Assembly (NCBI GenBank): GCA_025055355.1
Contig: JANWYM010000011.1
Span: forward strand, 1-22,985
Origin: Abditibacteriales bacterium
GTDB taxonomy: Bacteria > Armatimonadota > Abditibacteriia > Abditibacteriales > JANWYM01
Direction of reading: 5' to 3'
Length of the DNA: 22,985 bases
The notes under the pieces were generated by a model. It ran no database searches. It was not told where the DNA came from and saw nothing but the letters and a program-made list of their open reading frames with translations. Shown here one piece after another: positions 15,421 to 21,094 of the stretch (the stretch's first letter is position 1; every line of letters starts with the position of its first letter). Position numbers and translations under genes: made by a program.

Positions 15421-16720
15421 TGCTGACCAACCAGTCCGCCACCTCCTGCGGGGCGTCGTGAGGCACGTAGTGCCAGTTCTGCGTCGGCACCAGTCGCTCC
15501 CATTCCTCTCGAAGGCTTGCGCCGTTCACGAGTTGGCGGGGCGCGGGACCGTAAAGCAATGTCCTTCCGTTGCTCTCGATGAAGAACTTCAACGTTTCCC
15601 AGTCGGGTTTGGTGTGCACCAACGGATAAGGATAAATCACCGCGTCGTAAGTTTCGACTTGCGACTGCAACCCGCCGTTCTCCGTTACGTCTGTGGCCCT
15701 CGTGAGGACTTCGGGGGGGATGATGTCGAAAGCCACGCCGCGCTGGCTCAACACCTGCGCTAACGTCGCCAGCGAACAGCGATACGCCTCTGCCTGCGGC
15801 GATGGGAGCGCGGCGAGCGTGAGCCAGTTGTAGATGACGGCAACGTGTGCCTTTGATGTGACGGGCGCGGTCGGGTGATACTTTTTCAGGGAACGATCCA
15901 GCGCGCTGCGCAAGGCGGCGTCGGATGCCTCGCCCTTGAGGAAAACCTGCGTCGCCGTGTCTCGCGCGAAGCGGAAGTAATCAGCGGTGCCGCGTCGGAG
16001 TTGCTGGGCAGCGGATTCACCGCAGTCCAGAACCAGCCCCACCTCGATGGCGTTTCCCCACAACCGCGCCGCTTCCGTGCGCCAGGTGCTTTGCACGCGG
16101 AACACCATGTCCGCCCACACGGAGAAATAATCACAGCGCACCCGCGTCGCCTCAGGGGTGTCCTCAAACAGACAGGGCAGTTTTTCGCGCAGGTCGTAAG
16201 TGGGACGGCTGAAAACGCCTGTCACCACGCGGTCGGCAAACTCGCGGTAAAAGTCGTCACTGACGAAAAGAACCGTCGGGTCATCAGTTGGGTAGCCCGG
16301 CGACTCACACCAGATACCATGCAGTCGGGGGACGGCGCGGTGGTAGTGGGCGAGGAGTTGCTTCACGAAGGCGTTGACCTCCAGGGCGGCGTAATCGAAA
16401 GCCCACAGGGCGCGGTGGTGAAATCGTCCGTTGGCGTAGGTGACCGCCGTTGGCTGCTTCCTCGGGTGCTGCTGGAGGAAGACGTCAGCGGCTTGGCGAG
16501 GGTCAAGGCAGAGCCAAACGTTCAGCCCCTGACCCTGCGCCGCGTTGACCGCGCTCTGGAACGCTGTCACGACCGCCTCATCCAGCAAGTGGCGCGTGTC
16601 GCCGTCCCAGCGCAGGAACACCTCCGAGTTGCCTCGCTCTTTGACGCCTCGCACGCTCTCTGCAACAGCGGCGGGGTCGGCGAGATGAGCGTCGGTCAGA
16701 GAGAGGAGGGACAGCCTCAT
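15392..16720 (-). CDS. GH42-like TIM-barrel protein with trimerisation-like C-terminal domain
   Basis: The protein has 442 residues and no signal peptide. The N-terminal half reads like a clan GH-A barrel: LTDAHLADPAAVAESVRGVK, an inner strand GLNVWLCLDPR, ALWAFDYAALEVNAFVKQLL and GIWCESPGYP with Glu139 in a place where a catalytic acid could sit. The C-terminal part (about 290-395) resembles the glutaminase-like trimerisation domain of GH42 beta-galactosidases: VLSQRGVAFDIIPPEVL, TYDAVIYPYPLVH, LKFFIESNGRTLLYGP. A second catalytic Glu was not identified, so it may be an inactive or divergent member. Its ATG overlaps the dnaJ stop by four bases (ATGA), which implies translational coupling and a place in the heat-shock operon. 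Why it sits there is unclear. Confidence 0.6.
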   Translation of the reverse strand: MRLSLLSLTDAHLADPAAVAESVRGVKERGNSEVFLRWDGDTRHLLDEAVVTAFQSAVNAAQGQGLNVWLCLDPRQAADVFLQQHPRKQPTAVTYANGRFHHRALWAFDYAALEVNAFVKQLLAHYHRAVPRLHGIWCESPGYPTDDPTVLFVSDDFYREFADRVVTGVFSRPTYDLREKLPCLFEDTPEATRVRCDYFSVWADMVFRVQSTWRTEAARLWGNAIEVGLVLDCGESAAQQLRRGTADYFRFARDTATQVFLKGEASDAALRSALDRSLKKYHPTAPVTSKAHVAVIYNWLTLAALPSPQAEAYRCSLATLAQVLSQRGVAFDIIPPEVLTRATDVTENGGLQSQVETYDAVIYPYPLVHTKPDWETLKFFIESNGRTLLYGPAPRQLVNGASLREEWERLVPTQNWHYVPHDAPQEVADWLVSKVLGSGFEV

Positions 16721-17871
16721 TCGTCGGGGTTCACCATGTCGCTGAGGGCATCTTTGACGCGCTCAAAGAAGCCTTTGGGCTTGGCGGAATCGGAGAGCGT
16801 TTCGCCGCTTTCTTTGGCGAACTCCTGGAGAAGTTCCCTCTGGCGGGGAGTGAGTTGGGTCGGCGTGACGACGCGCACGACGACGTGTTGGTCGCCGCGG
16901 CTGTTGCTGCGCAGGTCAACCATGCCGCGTCCGCGCAGGCGAAAGACGGTGCCCGTCTGCGTGCCGGGCGGGATGGTCAAAGGCTCCTCGTCCTCCAGGG
17001 TCGGCACGTTGATGGTGGCGCCCAGCGCCGCTTGCGCGAAGGATATAGGCAGTTCGCAGATGAGGTCGCACCCGCGCCGCTCGAAGTATTCATGCTCCTG
17101 CACGCGGACGTAAACGTAAAGGTCACCTGGCGGTCCGCCGCGAAAGCCGTCCTCGCCCTGCCCCGTCATGCGCAAGCGCGCGCCGTCTTCGATGCCCGCC
17201 GGGATGCGCACCGTCAACCGCCGCGTCTTGAGGACGCGCCCCTCACCGCGACATTCCGGGCAGGGTCGCGGAATGGTCTGCCCCGTCCCTTGACATTGGG
17301 GACAGGTGGTAATGCTGACCATGTTGAAGAAACCGCGTCCCTGCTGGACGCGCACCTGTCCGCGTCCGTAGCAGGTGGGGCAGGTCTGCGGTCGCGTGCC
17401 CGGCGCGGCGCCGCTACCTCGGCAAGTGCCGCAGGTGACACGGCTGTGAATTTCGATGGGGCGTTCGACGCCATGATATGCCTCCTCGAGCGTGATAGTC
17501 ATATCGTAGCGCAAATCCGCGCCGCGCTGTGTGGTCTCTCTGCCCCCGTGGGGTGCCCCAAAGAGGTCACTAAAGAAGTCGCCGAAGAGGTCGCTCAGTC
17601 CGCCGAAGCCAAAATCGCGGCTGAAGTCCACGCCAAACCCGCCAGGCGCGTCATGCCCAAAGCGGTCATAGCGGGCGCGTTTCTCGGCGTCGCTGAGAAC
17701 CGCGTAAGCCTCCGACAACTCCTTGAACTTTTCCTCCGCTTCTTCGCGGTTGTCGGGGTTCATGTCGGGATGATATTGCTTCGCCAGACGCCGATAGGCT
17801 TTCTTAATTTCCTCGGCATCGGCGTTGCGACTGACACCGAGAATCTCGTAATAGTCTCGTTTGTTCGGCAT
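16717..17871 (-). CDS. dnaJ: Chaperone DnaJ (type I Hsp40)
   Basis: DnaJ delivers unfolded protein to DnaK and stimulates its ATPase. At 384 residues it is a full type I member: J domain 1-70 with HPD at 34-36, Gly/Phe-rich linker (about 72-110, GFGVDFSRDFGFGG), four zinc repeats CGTCRGSG, CPTCYGRG, CPQCQGTG and CPECRGEG starting at 147, 164, 190 and 204, and two beta-barrel client domains. ATG at 17871 gives the standard start MPNKRDYYEILGVSRNA. No Shine-Dalgarno is visible; a large palindrome fills the gap to grpE and ends about 20 bases before the start. The stop overlaps the next gene. No dnaK is present in the cluster. Confidence 0.98.
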   Translation of the reverse strand: MPNKRDYYEILGVSRNADAEEIKKAYRRLAKQYHPDMNPDNREEAEEKFKELSEAYAVLSDAEKRARYDRFGHDAPGGFGVDFSRDFGFGGLSDLFGDFFSDLFGAPHGGRETTQRGADLRYDMTITLEEAYHGVERPIEIHSRVTCGTCRGSGAAPGTRPQTCPTCYGRGQVRVQQGRGFFNMVSITTCPQCQGTGQTIPRPCPECRGEGRVLKTRRLTVRIPAGIEDGARLRMTGQGEDGFRGGPPGDLYVYVRVQEHEYFERRGCDLICELPISFAQAALGATINVPTLEDEEPLTIPPGTQTGTVFRLRGRGMVDLRSNSRGDQHVVVRVVTPTQLTPRQRELLQEFAKESGETLSDSAKPKGFFERVKDALSDMVNPDE

Positions 17872-17890
17872 GAACCGGTCATCAGTAATC

Positions 17891-17970
17891 AGTGACCAGT
17901 GACCAGCAACCAGGGACCAGTGAACCGTGAGGACTGGTTACTGGTCACTGGTTACTGGTCACTGGTCACT
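17891..17970. repeat. Palindrome of GGTCACT words between grpE and dnaJ
   Basis: The arm at 17891-17921 matches the reverse complement of 17940-17970 at 29 of 31 positions. Each arm is itself made of near-tandem AGTGACC/GGTCACT words. The grpE stop codon (17952-17954) and its last codons (TSDQ) lie inside the right arm. Confidence 0.92.
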
Positions 17971-18572
17971 TTTCTCTGCGCTACCATCACGCGGCTGGGA
18001 CGAAGGGTGCGCCCGTGCAGGACGTAGCCGCGCTGCAGTTCGGCGGCAATGATGCCTTCGGGATGTTCGTCGGTTTCCACCTGCCCCACAGCCTCGTGGA
18101 GCGCGGGGTTGAACGGCTGTCCGATAGCATCAATCGGGCTGACGCCGTAACTCATTAGCACGGCGAGAAACTGACGCGCGGTTAATTCCACACCTTCCTT
18201 TAATCCCTCGTTGTTCTGCGTATGACTGGCAGCCTCCAGGGCGCGCTCCAGATTGTCCAGCACAGGCAGGAGGTCGTTGATGAGACGTTCGTTGGCGAAC
18301 TGCTGGCGGTCGGCTAACTCCCGCAGATGACGGCGACGAGCGTTCTCCATATCGGCTAACGCGCGCAGGTATTGGTCATTTAACTCTTGGTTCTGCTCCC
18401 TCAGCATGTTCAATTCCCTTTGTAACTCTTCTAATTGCTGTTGCAGATCGAGAGGTGGTTCTACCTGTATGGCATTATCGGCATCAGCGATATGTGCTTC
18501 AACCTCTGCCGCGTCCTCAGCGGGAGGATGTTGGGATGCCTGTTCAGGGATAGACTCGTTTTCTTGCGACAA
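17952..18572 (-). CDS. grpE: Nucleotide exchange factor GrpE
   Basis: GrpE is a homodimer that releases ADP from DnaK. The 206-residue protein has an acidic, disordered N-terminus (about 1-40), a long helix/coiled coil (about 43-105, QQQLEELQRELNMLREQNQE) and the four-helix and beta-wing part with DLLPVLDNLERAL, FNPALHEAVGQ and the closing GYVLHGRTLRPSRVMVAQ. The start is TTG at 18570-18572; it is convincing because AAGGAGGTGAT, an 11-base complement of the 16S rRNA 3' end, sits just upstream and no ATG is available. The last residues TSDQ and the stop are encoded by the adjoining palindrome. It lies 50 bases after hrcA. Confidence 0.96.
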   Translation of the reverse strand: MSQENESIPEQASQHPPAEDAAEVEAHIADADNAIQVEPPLDLQQQLEELQRELNMLREQNQELNDQYLRALADMENARRRHLRELADRQQFANERLINDLLPVLDNLERALEAASHTQNNEGLKEGVELTARQFLAVLMSYGVSPIDAIGQPFNPALHEAVGQVETDEHPEGIIAAELQRGYVLHGRTLRPSRVMVAQRKVTSDQ

Positions 18573-18578
18573 CGGTAT

Positions 18579-18589
18579 ATCACCTCCTT
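18579..18589 (-). promoter_or_regulatory. Full-length Shine-Dalgarno site of grpE (decides the TTG start)
   Basis: On the minus strand the sequence is AAGGAGGTGAT, complementary to all 11 bases of the standard 16S anti-Shine-Dalgarno region. It ends six bases before the TTG start of grpE. A near-maximal site paired with a weak start codon may set the GrpE level relative to DnaJ. Confidence 0.9.
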
Positions 18590-18621
18590 GATGAGAGACT
18601 GACGATGATACCTCCTCTGCC

Positions 18622-19662
18622 TCACATCATCTCCGATAGGCATTGACTGAGTTGACGCGCCATGTGTTGCACCATGGGCATTGCCTCATTGTATTTCATG
18701 CGCGTCGGTCCCAGGATACCGATGCTACCTAACCACTGGTCGCCCATTTTGTAAGGCGCGCCGATAAAACTCGTTTCCTGAATGGGTGATAATTCGTGCT
18801 CGCGTCCGATAACCACCGTGATCCCCAATTGACGCAGCGGCATGGACATCAGACCGGTCAACAGAGCCGGCTTTTCCAGCACGTTCAGCACGGCGCGGGC
18901 TTTGTCAACGCGCGCGAACTCTGGCTGGTTGAGAATGTAGACGATGCCCTCCACCAGCACCTTGTCATCGGCTTGCGCCCTGATGCTCTCCTTGACCAGT
19001 TCAAAAGACCGCTCCGCGAACGGGTCAACGGGTTCCTGCGGGTCGGCGATGTCGGCGAACGAGAGGTTTTTGATGCTGGATAACGTGCGCCCCTTTAACT
19101 TGGCGTTGAGAAAGCGCGCGATGCGCTGCAGGCGCGACGGCGCAATGTAAGTAGGCGTTTCAAACAAGGAGTGCTCGACGTGCCCCGCGCTGGTCACCAG
19201 CACGACAAGCAAACGATGCGGTCGGCGGCGCGCATCTTCGTTGACGTTGCCCAACTGCACATGCTTCATCACGTCCCGCTCCTCGGTCGGCACAAGCACG
19301 ATGGCGGTGTAATTCGTCAGTTGTGCCAACATGCGGCAGGCGTTCTCCAAAACGCGCTCGATGTCCAACGCCGCCGCGCGCAGCCGCTCCGAGAGCGGCA
19401 TCAGCGGCAAGGGACGTGGCGACAAATCGTTGACGTAGGCGCGATAGCCCAGATCCGTCGGCACGCGCCCCGCCGAGGTGTAGGGGTGCGTGAGGAGTTC
19501 CATGTCCTCCAACTCCGCCAAGTCGTTACGCACGGTCGCCGAACTGATGCCCAAGTTCAACTCGCGCACCAGCGTATGCGAGCCGATCGGCTCCGCCGTT
19601 TCGACGTATTTCTCCACGACGGCTTGCAATATGCGTTTTTTGCGGGGCTGCAACTGAAGCAC
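18622..19662 (-). CDS. hrcA: Heat-inducible transcription repressor HrcA
   Basis: HrcA is the dimeric repressor of class I heat-shock genes; it binds CIRCE operators and is kept active by GroEL. The protein has 346 residues. The N-terminal winged helix shows RKKRILQAVVEKYVETAEPIG and SSATVRNDLAELEDMELL, followed by the HrcA hallmark HPYTSAGRVPTDLGYRAYV (about 59-77). The middle and end show the GAF-like and dimer parts (FADIADPQEPV, GSIGILGPTRMKYNEAMPMV). The start is GTG at 19660-19662 with AGGAG upstream. It heads an operon with grpE and dnaJ. No CIRCE (TTAGCACTC-N9-GAGTGCTAA) was found upstream; the space holds an ACGTTGGCACGTT repeat instead, and no clear promoter was seen. Confidence 0.97.
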   Translation of the reverse strand: MLQLQPRKKRILQAVVEKYVETAEPIGSHTLVRELNLGISSATVRNDLAELEDMELLTHPYTSAGRVPTDLGYRAYVNDLSPRPLPLMPLSERLRAAALDIERVLENACRMLAQLTNYTAIVLVPTEERDVMKHVQLGNVNEDARRRPHRLLVVLVTSAGHVEHSLFETPTYIAPSRLQRIARFLNAKLKGRTLSSIKNLSFADIADPQEPVDPFAERSFELVKESIRAQADDKVLVEGIVYILNQPEFARVDKARAVLNVLEKPALLTGLMSMPLRQLGITVVIGREHELSPIQETSFIGAPYKMGDQWLGSIGILGPTRMKYNEAMPMVQHMARQLSQCLSEMM

Positions 19663-19686
19663 GACAGCACTCCTGCCTGCAAGAGG

Positions 19687-19735
19687 ACGTTGGCACGTTA
19701 GAACGTTGGAACGTTGGCACGTTCAACGTGCCAAC
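19687..19735. repeat. ACGTTGGCACGTT direct and inverted repeat upstream of hrcA
   Basis: ACGTTGGCACGTT occurs at 19687-19699 and 19711-19723. The second copy forms a perfect 11-base palindrome (GTTGGCACGTT, one base, AACGTGCCAAC) at 19713-19735. It lies in the hrcA leader, where an operator would be expected, but it does not match CIRCE. Confidence 0.85.
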
Positions 19736-19745
19736 CTGCCAACCT

Positions 19746-20018
19746 TTCACCCTAAGTAAGTCACCAGAAATTCCGTCAGTGAACCGCCCCCCAACGCCGC
19801 TTCTGACGCTATTTTAGCGTTACAGTAGCGCACGGGGTGGGCGAATGATATGAGCGTTGCCTTCGGCATCGTGATAGAATTTATGGCGCCTTACCTAACT
19901 ATTCAATTGACCCACTTACTTACATATCATATCGGCTGTTTTACGTCAACCTCCCTTGAAAATAACCGTCCCCACGGGCGGACGACGCTCCAGCAGAGCC
20001 GACTCCTCCAAATCGTCT
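19746..20018. other. Intergenic stretch upstream of hrcA without a convincing gene
   Basis: This must contain the hrcA operon promoter on the minus strand, but only weak -10-like boxes were seen. GACGCTATTTTAGCGT near 19805 is a small hairpin. AGAATTTATGGCG at 19876-19888 copies part of the hairpin at 7289-7355. Frames through this region are interrupted or read into the REP-like repeat. Confidence 0.5.
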
Positions 20019-20100
20019 GTCATTGCGGGCGAAGCGAACCACTTCCCTCCATTGCAGCCGTCCCCTCCGCGGGGGATGGCTGCGCTCCGCTCGCAATGAC
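20019..20100. repeat. REP-like palindrome (GTCATTGCGAGCGGAGCG family, degenerate)
   Basis: The ends GTCATTGCG (20019-20027) and CGCAATGAC (20092-20100) are perfect reverse complements. The inner arms (GGGCGAAGCG versus CGCTCCGCTC) are imperfect. It is related to the perfect element at 20764-20832. Repeats of this kind are scattered in many bacterial genomes and often appear as spurious CHCERSEAI-type peptides. Confidence 0.8.
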
Positions 20101-20182
20101 GTTTTCGCGCCAACGACATCCCACGCGGCGTGGTGTCCCGATGCATTGAGGCGTGGACGATCCCTCTAAAAAGGGAGCGCGG

Positions 20183-20743
20183 TCATGCTACCTGCGTTGC
20201 GTTAATCATGTCAGAGCGACTTTCCCACTCCTCCCGCAGCATACCCATAACCAGCGTGTCCCAATAGCGCCCATGCCGATAGACTTGCTGCCGCAGGCGC
20301 CCTTCGTGCTGAAACCCACACTTTTCATAGCAACGGATGCCGCGCAGGTTGTATGCGTGAACGCGGAGGTAGACGCGGTTGAGGTTCAGGACCTCAAAAG
20401 CGTAACGCAGAAGGACGTTCACGGCATCGGCGCCGTAACCTCGACCCCAGTAGTCTTTGTCGCCAATCATAATCCCGAGTGCCGCGTGCCGCGCTACGTG
20501 GTCAATGCACATCAACCCGCAATTGCCAATGTGCGTGCCGTCCTTCGTCGTAATCGCAAAGACACATTCATCGTCCCGCTGCGTCATAGCGTTTTCCAGC
20601 CATTTCTCCTCCTCCACCCGCGAAATGGGCCTCTGAGGCACCGCGAGGAACTGCGTGACCTCCGCGTCGTTCATCCACGTCCAGCAGCGCTCTAAGTCGT
20701 CACGCTCCAATGCGCGTAGGTTGATGAGGTTGCCCGTGAGCAT
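20183..20743 (-). CDS. GNAT-family N-acetyltransferase (RimJ/RimL-like)
   Basis: The protein has 186 residues and should be cytoplasmic. GNAT enzymes move an acetyl group from acetyl-CoA to an amine; the RimJ/RimL group acts on protein N-termini, spermidine or small molecules. Visible elements are INLRALERDDLERCWTWMND at the N-terminus, the acetyl-CoA loop YWGRGYGADAV (Q/R-x-x-G-x-G type, about 98-108), and motif B with VHAYNLRGIRCYEKCGF (Asn132, Tyr139) and the following GRLRQQVYRHGRYWDTLVMG. ATG at 20743 follows GGAG at good spacing. The gene is isolated between REP-like palindromes, so context says nothing about its substrate. Confidence 0.93.
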   Translation of the reverse strand: MLTGNLINLRALERDDLERCWTWMNDAEVTQFLAVPQRPISRVEEEKWLENAMTQRDDECVFAITTKDGTHIGNCGLMCIDHVARHAALGIMIGDKDYWGRGYGADAVNVLLRYAFEVLNLNRVYLRVHAYNLRGIRCYEKCGFQHEGRLRQQVYRHGRYWDTLVMGMLREEWESRSDMINATQVA

Positions 20744-20763
20744 GGAGCATCTCCACCAATGCT

Positions 20764-20832
20764 TGTCATGGCGAGCGGAGCGAAGCCATCCCCTGCGACA
20801 AAAGGGATGGCTTCGCTCCGCTCGCCATGACA
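20764..20832. repeat. Perfect REP-like hairpin upstream of the acetyltransferase
   Basis: Two 29-base arms (starting TGTCATGGCGAGCGGAGCG) at 20764-20792 and 20804-20832 are exact reverse complements around 11 bases. It begins about 20 bases before the acetyltransferase start, so it may lie in its mRNA leader. It is the intact form of the element at 20019-20100. Confidence 0.95.
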
Positions 20833-20871
20833 GGCGTGATGCGTATTCCGTAAGTAACTATTCACAAGCGC

Positions 20872-20933
20872 TGTCATTCTTCGCGCAGCGAAGCATCCCG
20901 TTTTTGAGACCCTTCGCTGCGCTCAGGATGACA
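20872..20933. repeat. REP-like palindrome (TGTCATCCTGAGCGCAGCGAAG family)
   Basis: TGTCAT at 20872-20877 pairs with ATGACA at 20928-20933, and GCGCAGCGAAG (20883-20893) pairs with CTTCGCTGCGC (20912-20922). It lies 39 bases from the perfect hairpin, making a tandem pair of different REP types. Confidence 0.85.
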
Positions 20934-20959
20934 ATGATTGTGACCCCTTGCTTATTACA

Positions 20960-21013
20960 TGAAACGACAGAAGCCCAGAGGTTCATCACCTAAACTGGGC
21001 TCCTGTCGTTTCA
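20960..21013. repeat. Strong hairpin downstream of the subtilase gene
   Basis: Arms at 20960-20978 (TGAAACGACAGAAGCCCAG) and 20995-21013 pair at 18 of 19 positions around a 16-base loop. It lies 80 bases past the subtilase stop and may end or stabilise that transcript, but no T tract follows on the minus strand. Confidence 0.8.
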
Positions 21014-21094
21014 GTGTGAGAGAGGATGCTAAGCAATTGAAGTCTGGGCCTTCCAACGTCTCTCGTTTCGGATTATACCACGTTGCGCGAGGTA

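Noticed and set aside
15875..17895. Long plus-strand frames (412 and 346 residues) opposite the GH42-like gene and dnaJ
   Set aside because: They are antisense shadows of genes with clear motifs and have no ribosome sites.
19850..20149. 99-residue plus-strand frame including a CHCGRSEP-like peptide
   Set aside because: This is the translation of a REP-like repeat, a well-known source of spurious proteins.
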